DNA of 64,000 nt from NCEH01 sp002257205. Lineage in GTDB: Bacteria; Pseudomonadota; Alphaproteobacteria; Rhizobiales; Xanthobacteraceae. Under the pieces are notes generated by a model that had not been told where the DNA came from, searched no databases, and saw nothing but the letters and a program-made list of their open reading frames with translations. Position numbers and translations under genes: made by a program. The stretch lies in the NCBI RefSeq assembly GCF_043195105.1, contig NZ_JBAFWO010000002.1. One strand, given 5' to 3'. Shown in pieces: positions 17,651 to 26,129 of the stretch. Every line of letters begins with the position of its first letter. Position 1 is the stretch's first letter.

Positions 17651-17666
17651 TGTTTCACGTGAAACA
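17651..17666. other. parS: parS chromosome partition site
   Basis: TGTTTCACGTGAAACA, a perfect 16-bp palindrome identical to the widely conserved bacterial parS consensus bound by ParB. It lies 12 bases after the HXXEE stop codon in non-coding DNA. Such sites usually cluster near the replication origin, so this region is probably origin-proximal. I noticed no second exact copy in the window. Confidence 0.9.
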
Positions 17667-17740
17667 ATGGCTTAGCGCGGACGAACAGGGGTGAGAAGCC
17701 GCTTCTCCGCGCCTCTCGGGCCGACCGAACCGGCATTTCG

Positions 17741-17766
17741 GCCGAAGTTCCACGCCGAACTTCGGC
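17741..17766 (+). terminator. stem-loop with downstream T run
   Basis: GCCGAAGTTC / GAACTTCGGC, a perfect 10-bp stem with a 6-base loop, followed six bases later by ATTTTTC. It could end transcription of the HXXEE gene about 100 bases upstream, though the gap before the T run weakens the call. Confidence 0.4.
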
Positions 17767-17886
17767 GCGCGATTTTTCTCGCGAGGGGTCAGGCCGGAGT
17801 GAGCGGCCTGGGGGCCTTGATGGTGCCAGGGTAGCGTTTTCGGGATGAGGAGCCGCTGGCTCTGGCTGACAAGCATCGCACGGGTC

Positions 17887-17924
17887 GGCGCCGCGTGGAT
17901 GGCCGGGGCGCGCCCGGCCATGAC
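17887..17924. repeat. single palindromic repeat of the GTCATGGCCGGG family
   Basis: Core hairpin ATGGCCGGG (17899-17907) and CCCGGCCAT (17913-17921), preceded by GCCGCGTGG and followed by GAC. It matches one half of the paired elements at 20938-21045 and 27487-28164. Confidence 0.75.
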
Positions 17925-18052
17925 GAACGATGAAGAATGACCGGCCGGTCAAAAAGCGACAACGGCAGGCGCCTGCTGTCGAGCACCTCGGCGATACACC
18001 AGGCCGCTGACTGTCGATCGCCCCTAAACGCTCGCGCCCTACACACTCGCCC

Positions 18053-18616
18053 CTACACACCCGCCCCTTTGGCCTTGTCGCGGCGCAGGTGCTCGTCCAG
18101 CCGGGGCAGGATCTCGACGAAATTGCAGGGGCGATAGCGCACGTCCAGCTGGTTGACGAGGATTTCGTCCCAGCCATCCTTGCAGGCGCCGGGGGAGCCG
18201 GGCAGGCAGAAGATATAGGTGGAGCGCGCGACCCCGGCGGTCGCCCGGCTTTGCAGGGTCGAGGTGCCGATCTTCGCGAACGAGATCATGTGGAACACGG
18301 TGGAGAAGCCTTCCATGCGCTTCTCGAACAGGGGTTCCACCGCCTCCGGGGTCACGTCGCGGCCGGTGAAGCCGGTGCCGCCGGTGGTGATCACCGCGTC
18401 GATGGCGGGATCGTCGATCCAGCCCTGGACCACCGCCCGGATCTCCGCCACATCGTCGGGGACGATCTTGCGGTCCGCCAGCACATGGCCCGCGTCTGCG
18501 ATGCGCTCGGCCAGCACCGCGCCGGACTTGTCGTCGGCGAGCGCGCGGGTATCGGAAACGGTCAATACGGCGATCTTCAGCGCGACGAAGCTGCGCGCGG
18601 CATCTATGCCCGGCAT
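18053..18616 (-). CDS. moaB: molybdopterin adenylyltransferase-type protein MoaB
   Basis: 187-residue MoaB/MogA-fold protein of molybdenum cofactor synthesis, acting on molybdopterin. The signature is VITTGGTGFTGRDVTPEAV, and the C-terminal FCLPGSPGACKDGWDEIL is typical of MoaB. The start at 18616 overlaps the stop of the upstream metallopeptidase gene; the longer frame begins inside that gene. MoaB-type proteins are either adenylyltransferases or inactive paralogues, and this cannot be separated here. Confidence 0.92.
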   Translation of the reverse strand: MPGIDAARSFVALKIAVLTVSDTRALADDKSGAVLAERIADAGHVLADRKIVPDDVAEIRAVVQGWIDDPAIDAVITTGGTGFTGRDVTPEAVEPLFEKRMEGFSTVFHMISFAKIGTSTLQSRATAGVARSTYIFCLPGSPGACKDGWDEILVNQLDVRYRPCNFVEILPRLDEHLRRDKAKGAGV

Positions 18617-19506
18617 CAGATGGCTCCCTGCAAGGTGTTGCATTGCTGCATGGAGCCGCTCTTAAGCCCGCGCGTGAACCACGTCACGCGTTGCTGCGAG
18701 GAGCCGTGGGTGAAGCTGTCGGGCACCACGACGCCCTGCGATTGGCGTTGCAGGCGATCATCGCCGATGGCGGTGGCGGCGGCGAGCGCCTCTTCCACAT
18801 CGCCCGGTTCCAGGATGCGGAAGCGTGCGTTGGCGTGATAGGCCCAGACCCCGGCGAGGCAATCGGCCATCAGTTCGGCCCGCACGGAGAGCGCATTGGC
18901 TGCCCGCTTGGTGCCCGCATCACGTTGCGCCGCCTGGATCTTCGGCAATATGCCGGTGAGATTCTGCACATGGTGGCCGATTTCATGGGCGATCACATAG
19001 GCGGCGGCGAAATCGCCCGGCGCCTTGAACCGCGTCTTCAGCTCCTGGAAGAAGGAGAGGTCGAGATAGACCTTCTGGTCGGTCGGGCAATAGAACGGCC
19101 CCATCTCCGCCGAGGCGCCGCCGCAGCCGGAGCGGGTCTGGCCGGTGAACAGCACCATCTTCGGGTCCACATAGGTGCGGCCCTGGGCGCGGAACAATTC
19201 GGTCCACACATCCTCGGTCTGCGCCAGTACGGCGGCGGCGAAGCGGCCGAGTTCGTCGGTCGGCGGGCCCTGGCGCGTCGCCTGGGACGGGGCGCTCTGC
19301 TGGGAGGAGCTTCCGCCGCCCTGGATCGCGTCGAGCCCGCTCAATAGCACCAGTGGATTGATGCCCAGCGCCCAGCCCACCAGCCCGACGATGATGATGG
19401 TGCCGATGCCCATCCCGCCGCGTCCGCCCGGCATCTGGAACCCGCCGCCGCCTCCGCCGCGCCGGTCCTCCACATTGCCGCTGGACCGGAAGTCGTCCCA
19501 CCGCAT
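18616..19506 (-). CDS. neutral zinc metallopeptidase (YpfJ family)
   Basis: 296-residue predicted membrane-anchored zinc peptidase. A glycine-rich N-terminus (NVEDRRGGGGGGF) leads to one transmembrane helix (GTIIIVGLVGWALGINPLVLL). The catalytic HExxH reads VIAHEIGHHVQN. Start 19506 (MRWDDFRSSGN) is the family start; 75 bases of extra frame upstream were dropped. Its stop overlaps the moaB start by one base. Substrate and role are unknown. Confidence 0.9.
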   Translation of the reverse strand: MRWDDFRSSGNVEDRRGGGGGGFQMPGGRGGMGIGTIIIVGLVGWALGINPLVLLSGLDAIQGGGSSSQQSAPSQATRQGPPTDELGRFAAAVLAQTEDVWTELFRAQGRTYVDPKMVLFTGQTRSGCGGASAEMGPFYCPTDQKVYLDLSFFQELKTRFKAPGDFAAAYVIAHEIGHHVQNLTGILPKIQAAQRDAGTKRAANALSVRAELMADCLAGVWAYHANARFRILEPGDVEEALAAATAIGDDRLQRQSQGVVVPDSFTHGSSQQRVTWFTRGLKSGSMQQCNTLQGAI

Positions 19507-20213
19507 GCTCAAAGCCTCCTGCCCACCGGCGCGCCACCTGATGCGACGCGCCGTCTTCGCTACCGCCGTCTTCACGACCACCGACGGCTACCGCCGTCTT
19601 GGCCACCGCATTCTTGGCCGCAGAGACAACGCTTGAGCGGGCCTGTGGTTCGATCCCTTTCCCTTAAAGCACAGCTTTGCGGCGAAATCCTCGTCTGCGC
19701 GGCGGTTGCCTCCGGCCCACGCGCCGCGACACTGCGCCTCGGCCGGCGTTAAATTTTCCTTGGGGAAAGCTTTTTGGCGTGACGGCCGGAAGCCCCTAAA
19801 CCACCTCTCCCCGGCGGAGAGAGGTGGAGTGATGGGCCTAACCCCCTCTCCCCGGCGGGAAGAGGGCTGGGGTGAGGGGTGGATCGAAACGCCGCGCAAG
19901 GCGCCCCCTCACCCGTCCGCTGCGCGGCCGACCTCTCCCCGGCGGGGAGAGGTGGAGTGATGGCCTACCCCCTCTCCCCGTCGGGGAGGGGCTGGAGTGA
20001 TGGACCTACCCCCCTCTCCCCGCCGGGGAGAGGGCTGGGGTGAGGGGTGGATCGAAACAGCGCGAAGAGGAATGATGCGAGGGCCGCCCGCGACGGGCGT
20101 TCGGGTGCGGCGCCACCCTCGCCCAGGGTGGACTTGTCTTCGGCCTGCGGGGAAGACACCCTTGCCGATCATCGGTGCAGCCGAATCGCACGCTTCGGGA
20201 GAGAGTTCACACC
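19507..20213. other. 707-bp intergenic region with a hairpin array
   Basis: No gene is supported between the metallopeptidase start and rnhB. About 19507-19795 shows no structure I can name. 19801-20060 is an array of hairpin repeats. The last 40 bases carry the rnhB leader, with GGGAGAG ahead of the ATG. Confidence 0.7.
19801..20060. repeat. tandem array of five CCTCTCCCC hairpins
   Basis: Five inverted repeats of the form CCTCTCCCCGGCGGGGAGAGG occur at about 19801-19827, 19842-19866, 19931-19953, 19969-19991 and 20011-20034. They are joined by GGAGTGATGG-type linkers. The segment CTGGGGTGAGGGGTGGATCG followed by AAAC appears twice, 168 bases apart, so part of the array is a direct duplication. 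Related units occur at 30374-30550 and 40450-40590. Confidence 0.85.
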
Positions 20214-20912
20214 ATGGCCGCCATCGAGGGCCGCCTCGCGAAAGCCAAGCTCGGCCTGGATTTCAAGCGCGAGCGTGCCGCCTATAAGGCCGGCGCCCGG
20301 CCGGTGGCCGGAGCGGACGAGGCCGGGCGCGGCCCGCTCGCCGGGCCGGTGGTGGCCGCCGCCGTGGTGCTGGATCCCAAGCGCGTTCCCTTGGGGCTCA
20401 ACGATTCCAAGAAGCTGACGCGCGAGGTGCGCGAGCGCCTGTTCGCCGAAATCTGCGCCACCGCCGAGGTTTCGGTCTGCCTCGCGCCGCCCGCGCGCAT
20501 CGACCGCGACAATATCCGCCAGGCGACCTTATGGGCGCTGGCCAATGCCGTGCGCGGCCTGCCGTGCGCGCCCGCTCTGGTCTTTGTCGATGGAAACGAT
20601 CGCCCGCCTTTATCTTGCACGGTGGAAATGATCATCGGCGGCGATGGTCTCATCGCCTCCATCGCCGCCGCTTCCATCGTCGCCAAGGTCACGCGCGACC
20701 GGCTGATGTGCGGCCTCGGCGCGCAATTCCCGGCTTATGGGTTCGAGCGGCACATGGGCTATGGCACGCCCGAGCACGGCAACGCGCTGCGCGCCCATGG
20801 CCCGTGCCGGCATCACCGCCAATCCTTCACCCCGGTGCGCGAGCAGCAATTGCTGCTGTTCGGCGCGCCGGCTGCGGAACCGGAAGCCGAGGGGCTCGTT
20901 GCGGCGGAATAA
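20214..20912 (+). CDS. rnhB: ribonuclease HII
   Basis: 232-residue RNase HII that cuts RNA in RNA-DNA hybrids and at single ribonucleotides. The family signature GADEAGRGPLAGPVV carries the first DE pair. VFVDGNDRPP and SIVAKVTRDRLM supply the other catalytic region. The start at 20214 has a GGGAGAG ribosome binding site; an in-frame ATG at 20175 was rejected. The 3' end (about 74 bases) is repeated at 21055-21128, beyond a palindromic repeat. Confidence 0.95.
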   Translation: MAAIEGRLAKAKLGLDFKRERAAYKAGARPVAGADEAGRGPLAGPVVAAAVVLDPKRVPLGLNDSKKLTREVRERLFAEICATAEVSVCLAPPARIDRDNIRQATLWALANAVRGLPCAPALVFVDGNDRPPLSCTVEMIIGGDGLIASIAAASIVAKVTRDRLMCGLGAQFPAYGFERHMGYGTPEHGNALRAHGPCRHHRQSFTPVREQQLLLFGAPAAEPEAEGLVAAE

Positions 20913-20937
20913 TGGCTGCCGCCGGAGCAGCGCGGTC

Positions 20938-21045
20938 GTCATGGCCGGGCTCGTCCCGGCCATCCACGCAGTCGCGCCGGGACGGATTTTTCCACGGTGT
21001 GACAAGCGGTGCGGCGTGGATGCCCGGCACAGGGCCGGGCATGAC
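20938..21045. repeat. paired inverted palindromic repeats (BIME-like), copy 1
   Basis: Left unit: GTC, hairpin ATGGCCGGG/CCCGGCCAT, CCACGC (20938-20969). Right unit, in opposite orientation: GCGGCGTGG, hairpin ATGCCCGGC/GCCGGGCAT, GAC (21011-21045). About 40 bases lie between. The pair sits exactly between the rnhB end and its duplicate. Confidence 0.88.
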
Positions 21046-21054
21046 GCGCGAGAA

Positions 21055-21128
21055 GCGAGCAGCAATTGCTGCTGTTCGGAACGCCGACCCTGGAAGCGGA
21101 CGTCGAGGGGCTCGTCGCGGCGGAATAG
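21055..21128 (+). pseudogene. duplicate of the rnhB 3' end
   Basis: These 74 bases align without gaps to 20839-20912, the last codons and stop of rnhB. The first 25 bases are identical, the last 25 nearly so, and the middle diverges. In the rnhB frame it would read EQQLLLFGTPTLEADVEGLV and then a stop. It has no start codon of its own. See findings for the flanking-duplication interpretation. Confidence 0.85.
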
Positions 21129-21140
21129 CGGGTTCGCCCT

Positions 21141-22031
21141 TCAGGCGGCTTGCCCCGCGACGCCGAGCACCTTCTCCACATTGTGGCGGTGCACGGCTTC
21201 ATAGGGCTCGAAATAGCTGACCGCCCCGGTCGCCAGCGCCTCGGCGGCGAAGGTGGAAAGATCCTGCGCCGCAAGCGCGGGCTCGCGTTCGAGCCGCAGC
21301 AGCTTTTCCACATAGAGGCGGGTGGCCTTTATGAAGGCCGGCGGATAGCCGCCCGCCAGAATCTGCGCCTTCGATCCATGATTGGGCAGGATGGTGGTGA
21401 TCTCCCAGCCCGCCATGCGGTCGAGATCGCGCAGATGGATCGCCAGCCGGTCTTCTTCGGCCACATAAGTGATGGGGTCTTCCAGCGTATCCCCCGCCAG
21501 CAGCACGCCGCCCGGCAAAAGCGCCACCGTGCCGTCGCGGCTGTGGATGTCGAGCTGGCGCAATTGAACCGGGATCTTCCCGACCATGAGGTCGAGCGTG
21601 CCGGAGAACAGGGCGTTGGGGAGGATCAGCGGCTTGATCGGCGGATCGCCGCTTTCCAGCGCGTCCTTGTGCGCCGCGAGGATTTCGGCGGTGTCCCTGT
21701 TAGCGATGATCTCGCAATCGGCGAACACTTCGGTGCCGGCCACATGGTCGTCGTGCCAATGGGAGAGCACGAGGCGCATGCGCTTTACGCCCATCTCCTC
21801 CAGCGTGCGGCGGATGATGCGGGCGTGCGGCACGGAGATGTGCGGGTCGTAGACCAGCGCGTCGGCACCATCCACCACCGCATAGGTGCAGATGCCGAGG
21901 GCGAAGGCGCCGTCGTCCAGCCAGTTCGGCTTTTCGGAATACAGCCGCACGCCGTGAATGCGGCCGTCATAGAAGCCGAGCAGATGGGGTGCGAGGCGCA
22001 GCACCTCCATGGTCGCGCCATAGTCCGGCAT
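21141..22031 (-). CDS. MBL-fold metallo-hydrolase
   Basis: 296-residue metallo-beta-lactamase-fold protein. The metal-binding motif is VLSHWHDDHVAG (HxHxDH). Later ligands are in DGTVALLPGGVLLAGDTLED and LPNHGS. It follows mutB by 29 bases on the same strand and is probably the last gene of the propionate block. The substrate is unknown; a thioesterase-like or lactonase role is possible but unsupported. Confidence 0.85.
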   Translation of the reverse strand: MPDYGATMEVLRLAPHLLGFYDGRIHGVRLYSEKPNWLDDGAFALGICTYAVVDGADALVYDPHISVPHARIIRRTLEEMGVKRMRLVLSHWHDDHVAGTEVFADCEIIANRDTAEILAAHKDALESGDPPIKPLILPNALFSGTLDLMVGKIPVQLRQLDIHSRDGTVALLPGGVLLAGDTLEDPITYVAEEDRLAIHLRDLDRMAGWEITTILPNHGSKAQILAGGYPPAFIKATRLYVEKLLRLEREPALAAQDLSTFAAEALATGAVSYFEPYEAVHRHNVEKVLGVAGQAA

Positions 22032-22060
22032 GGGGGAATCCTTGCGGGCGGGAGAGGCGG

Positions 22061-24217
22061 CTATTCGGCCGCCGCCTTGGAATGGCCGAGCCGCTGGGAC
22101 AGCGTCACAAGCAGGTCGCGCGCGGCGTCCGCGATCACGGTGCCGGGCGGGAAGATGGCTTCCGCGCCGGCCGCGCGCAGGGCCTCGTAATCCTGCGGCG
22201 GCACCACGCCGCCCACCACCACCATGATGTCGCCCCGCCCTTCCGCCTCCAGCGCCTGCTTCAGCGCCGGCACGAGCGTGAGATGTCCGGCGGCGAGCGA
22301 GGAGATGCCCACCACATGGACGTCATTCTCCACCGCCTGCCGGGCGGCTTCCTCTGGGGTGGCGAACAGGGGGCCGATATCCACGTCGAAGCCGAGGTCG
22401 GCGAAGGCGGAGGCGATCACCTTCTGGCCGCGATCGTGCCCGTCCTGGCCCACCTTGGCGACGAGGATGCGCGGGCGGCGGCCCTCGGCGTGCTCGAACT
22501 CTTCCACCTGCCGCTGCACCTTGCCCACCTTGTCGGTCATGGCGCCGGCCTCCCGCTTGTAGACGCCGGAAATGGCGCGGATCTCGGCGCGATGGCGGCC
22601 GAACACCTTTTCCAAAGCGTCGGAGATTTCGCCCACCGTCGCCTTGGCGCGGGCGGCGTTGACGGCGAGTTCCAGCAGGTTCGCGCCCTGGCTCGCGCCA
22701 TTGGTGAGGGCGGTGAGGGCGCTGTCCACCTCGGCATCGCTGCGCTCGGCCTTGAGGCGCTTGAGCTTTTCGATCTGCGCGGCGCGCACGGCGGAATTGT
22801 CCACCTTCAGCACGTCGATCTGCGCTTCGGTCAGCGGCTTGTATTTGTTGACGCCCACCACGGTCTGCGCGCCGCCGTCGATGCGGGCTTGGGTGGTGGC
22901 GGCGGCCTCCTCGATGCGCAGTTTGGGAATGCCGGCCTCGATCGCCTTCGCCATGCCGCCGAGGGCTTCCACTTCCTGGATATGGGCCCAGGCCTTGGCG
23001 GCAAGGTCCGCGGTGAGCCGCTCGACGAAGAAGGAGCCGCCCCACGGGTCGATCTGGCGCGTGGTGCCGCTTTCCTGCTGCAGCAGGATCTGGGTGTTGC
23101 GGGCGATGCGGGCGGAAAAGTCGGTGGGCAGGGCCAGCGCCTCGTCCAGCGCATTGGTGTGCAGCGACTGGGTGTGGCCTTGCGTCGCCGCCATGGCCTC
23201 GACGGCGGTGCGCATGACGTTATTGAACACGTCCTGCGCGGTGAGGCTCCAGCCCGAGGTCTGGGAATGGGTGCGCAGCGGCAGGGACTTGGGGTTCTTC
23301 GCCCCGAGGTCGGTCATCAGGCGGGTCCACAGGAGGCGGGCGGCGCGCAGCTTCGCCACCTCCATGAAGAAGTTCATGCCGATGGCCCAGAAGAAGCTGA
23401 GGCGCGGCGCGAACACGTCGATGGGCAGGCCGGCGGCGGCACCGGCGCGGCCGTATTCGACCCCGTCCGCCAGCGTATAGGCAAGTTCCAGATCCTGCGT
23501 CGCGCCGGCTTCCTGCATGTGATAGCCGGAAATGGAGATCGAGTTGAAGCGCGGCATCTCCTTGGAGGTGTAGGAGAAAATGTCCGAGATGATGCGCATG
23601 CTCGGCAAGGGCGGATAGATATAGGTGTTCCGCACCATGAATTCTTTGAGGATGTCGTTCTGGATCGTGCCCGAGAGCTTGGCGTGGGGCACGCCCTGTT
23701 CCTCGCCCGCGACGATGAACAGCGCCAGGATCGGCAGCACCGCGCCGTTCATGGTCATGGACACGCTCATCTGGTCCAGCGGGATGCCGGAAAACAGCGT
23801 GCGCATGTCGTAAATGCTGTCGATGGCCACCCCGGCCATGCCCACGTCGCCGGCGACGCGCGGATGGTCGCTGTCATAGCCGCGATGGGTGGCGAGATCG
23901 AAGGCGACCGAAAGCCCCTTCTGCCCGGCCGCGAGATTGCGGCGGTAGAAGGCGTTGGAATCCTCCGCCGTGGAGAAGCCGGCATATTGCCGGATGGTCC
24001 ACGGCTGGTTCGCATACATGGTGGGGTAGGGGCCGCGCAGGAACGGCGCGATGCCGGGATAGGTGTCGATGAAATCGAGCCCCGCCACGTCCTGCGGGCC
24101 GTAAAGCGGCTTCAGCGCAATCCCCTCGGGCGTGACCCAGGGTGCGAACTTGGCCGACGGTGGCGCCAGATCCGGCGCGCGCCAATCGATATCGGCGAAG
24201 GCGGGCAAGCGGCTCAT
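22061..24217 (-). CDS. mutB: methylmalonyl-CoA mutase, large (catalytic) subunit
   Basis: 718-residue adenosylcobalamin-dependent mutase that converts (R)-methylmalonyl-CoA to succinyl-CoA. The N-terminal TIM barrel holds the CoA site (TRTIRQYAGFSTAEDSN-like region). The C-terminal B12-binding domain has the DGHDRG (DxHxxG) motif near residue 600, with GGVVPPQDY close to the end. It lies 79 bases after mutA. Together with pccAB it forms the propionyl-CoA to succinyl-CoA route. Confidence 0.97.
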   Translation of the reverse strand: MSRLPAFADIDWRAPDLAPPSAKFAPWVTPEGIALKPLYGPQDVAGLDFIDTYPGIAPFLRGPYPTMYANQPWTIRQYAGFSTAEDSNAFYRRNLAAGQKGLSVAFDLATHRGYDSDHPRVAGDVGMAGVAIDSIYDMRTLFSGIPLDQMSVSMTMNGAVLPILALFIVAGEEQGVPHAKLSGTIQNDILKEFMVRNTYIYPPLPSMRIISDIFSYTSKEMPRFNSISISGYHMQEAGATQDLELAYTLADGVEYGRAGAAAGLPIDVFAPRLSFFWAIGMNFFMEVAKLRAARLLWTRLMTDLGAKNPKSLPLRTHSQTSGWSLTAQDVFNNVMRTAVEAMAATQGHTQSLHTNALDEALALPTDFSARIARNTQILLQQESGTTRQIDPWGGSFFVERLTADLAAKAWAHIQEVEALGGMAKAIEAGIPKLRIEEAAATTQARIDGGAQTVVGVNKYKPLTEAQIDVLKVDNSAVRAAQIEKLKRLKAERSDAEVDSALTALTNGASQGANLLELAVNAARAKATVGEISDALEKVFGRHRAEIRAISGVYKREAGAMTDKVGKVQRQVEEFEHAEGRRPRILVAKVGQDGHDRGQKVIASAFADLGFDVDIGPLFATPEEAARQAVENDVHVVGISSLAAGHLTLVPALKQALEAEGRGDIMVVVGGVVPPQDYEALRAAGAEAIFPPGTVIADAARDLLVTLSQRLGHSKAAAE

Positions 24218-24296
24218 GTCTCATCCTAACTCAGTTCGGCGCACCGCGCGAGCAAGCGCTGGGTGACGCAAGTCCAGTTCGCACGTCCAGTCCAGT

Positions 24297-26129
24297 TCAG
24301 GCACTCAATTGCTGCTGGGCGGTGCCGAGCACATCCAGCACGTCGCAGCCGGCGAACAGGAAACCGTCCACGCCGGCGGCGCGCCATGCCGCCTCCTGTT
24401 CGCCCGGCCGGCCGGCGAGCCACACGGCTTTCGCACCGGCGGCCTTCAGCGCGCGGGCGGCGGCGTCCGCCTGCTCGGCATAAATCTCGTCCGAGGCGCA
24501 CAGGCAGGCGATACGCGCGCCCGAGACCGCGAACGCGGCGATGAGATCCTCCAGCGTCGCGAACCCTTCCGGCACCGGGGCGGCGATGCCGCCGGCCTCG
24601 AACAGATTGCGGGCATAGGTGGCGCGCGCCGTGAAGGCGGCGACGGGGCCGAGCGTCGCGAGGAAGGCGGTCGGCGTTTCCGCCTCGGCGGCATCGCGCA
24701 GGGCCTCGAAGGGTTCGGCGAGGCGGTGGGGCGCGAGCGCGCCGGCGACCGGCACCGGCTGCGCGGGACTTTGCGCGAGCACCGCCGGCATGGCTTGGCC
24801 CAACAGCGGGAATTCGGAGGTGCCGGTGATGGGCTCCTTGCGGGTCGCCACATCCTTGGCGCGGCGGGCGCGCACCTCGGCCACCTGCTGCTGCCACCAG
24901 CCGGTGGTGAGCGCTTGCGCCATGCCGCCCTTGCCTTCGATGGCGCGGAAGATCTGCCAGGCGGCGGCCGCGAGGCCTTCGGTCTGCGTCTCCATGGCCC
25001 CGGCGCCGGCGGAGGGATCGGCGACCCGGTGCAGGTTGGATTCCTCCAGCAGCACCAATTGCGTATTGCGGGCAAGCCGGCGCGCGAACGCATCCGGCAG
25101 GCCGAGCGCCTGGGTGAAGGGCAAAACGGTGACGCTGTCCGCACCCCCGACGCCGGCGGCGAAGGTGGCCACCGTGGCGCGCAGCAGATTCACATAGGGA
25201 TCGCGGCGCGTCAGCGAGCGCCAGGCGGTGGTGGCATGCACATGGGCGGGCCGGGCGGCAACGCCGCTCTCGCGCTGCACCGCCGCCCAGAGCAGGCGGA
25301 GCGCGCGGAATTTCGCAATGGTGGCGATCTGGTTCACGTCGGCGGTCAGCGCCAGTTCGATCTGGCCGAAAGCAGCCTCCAGCGGCACGCCCGCCGCCTC
25401 CAGCGCCCGCAGATAGGCGACACCGGTGGCGAGCACGGCGGCCAGCTCCTGCGCATCCGAGGCGCCGGCGGCGTGATGGACCGCCCCGTCGGCGCGGGCG
25501 AAGCGGGCCTTGAAGCCCTTACCGGCCAAAATGCCGGCGGTCTCGGAAAAGCGCTGGGCAAGATTGGCCCAGGGCAGGGGCGCGGACCCCGCCGCCGCGA
25601 GATCGCCGATGGGATCGAGGCCGAACGAGACCGAGAGATCCGCCGGGCTATGGCCGCGATCCTGCACCAGCTTGGCCAGGGCGAGGGCATTCTCGCGGCC
25701 CTTGAAGCCACCGCTTTCCAGGCGCGTGTCGACGAGGTCCAGCATCACCTCGTCCAGCACCCGGTCCAGCACCTCGCCGTCCGGCAGGCCGAACCCGTGG
25801 GCGTGGGGCGAGGAGGCATAGACCAGCGTGAGGCCGGAGGCGCCGCCGTCGAGGTCTTCCAGCGCCTGGGCGTTGGCGGCGTCCTTGTCCGCCTGGTCGA
25901 TGCGCGCGCTGATGATCCAGGGCGCGCCGGCCGGGCGCCCGGCGATGGGCAAGGCATCGCGCTTGCGCGGCGGCAGGGGATCGAGCGAGAGCCCCTCATA
26001 GGTGCGGGTCACCAGCTTCTTGTCATAGGGCGCGCCCTTCAGCACGCCTTCCACCAGCTTCAGCCAGTCCTCGCGCGTCACGGGGGGCAGATCGGTGGTG
26101 AACGGCAAGGGGCCGGTTTCCTCGGTCAT
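24297..26129 (-). CDS. mutA: methylmalonyl-CoA mutase, small subunit
   Basis: 610-residue small subunit of the heterodimeric mutase. It shares the barrel fold with MutB, but its C-terminal domain shows no DxHxxG motif, as expected for the non-catalytic subunit. The start at 26129 (MTEETGPLPF) overlaps the cfa stop as ATGA. The same frame runs open far upstream through cfa, but that part is a shadow. Translational coupling to cfa is likely. Confidence 0.94.
   Translation of the reverse strand: MTEETGPLPFTTDLPPVTREDWLKLVEGVLKGAPYDKKLVTRTYEGLSLDPLPPRKRDALPIAGRPAGAPWIISARIDQADKDAANAQALEDLDGGASGLTLVYASSPHAHGFGLPDGEVLDRVLDEVMLDLVDTRLESGGFKGRENALALAKLVQDRGHSPADLSVSFGLDPIGDLAAAGSAPLPWANLAQRFSETAGILAGKGFKARFARADGAVHHAAGASDAQELAAVLATGVAYLRALEAAGVPLEAAFGQIELALTADVNQIATIAKFRALRLLWAAVQRESGVAARPAHVHATTAWRSLTRRDPYVNLLRATVATFAAGVGGADSVTVLPFTQALGLPDAFARRLARNTQLVLLEESNLHRVADPSAGAGAMETQTEGLAAAAWQIFRAIEGKGGMAQALTTGWWQQQVAEVRARRAKDVATRKEPITGTSEFPLLGQAMPAVLAQSPAQPVPVAGALAPHRLAEPFEALRDAAEAETPTAFLATLGPVAAFTARATYARNLFEAGGIAAPVPEGFATLEDLIAAFAVSGARIACLCASDEIYAEQADAAARALKAAGAKAVWLAGRPGEQEAAWRAAGVDGFLFAGCDVLDVLGTAQQQLSA

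Larger units (their letters stand above)
17640..18052. other. 413-bp non-coding stretch with parS, hairpins and a repeat
   Basis: No gene is convincing here. It holds the parS site at 17651-17666, a hairpin at 17741-17766 and a palindromic repeat at 17887-17924. Frames that cross it resemble repeat and hairpin translations only. Confidence 0.7.

Noticed and set aside
19650..19665. GGTTCGATCCC, resembling a tRNA T-arm
   Set aside because: No matching acceptor stem, D-arm or anticodon arm could be placed around it.
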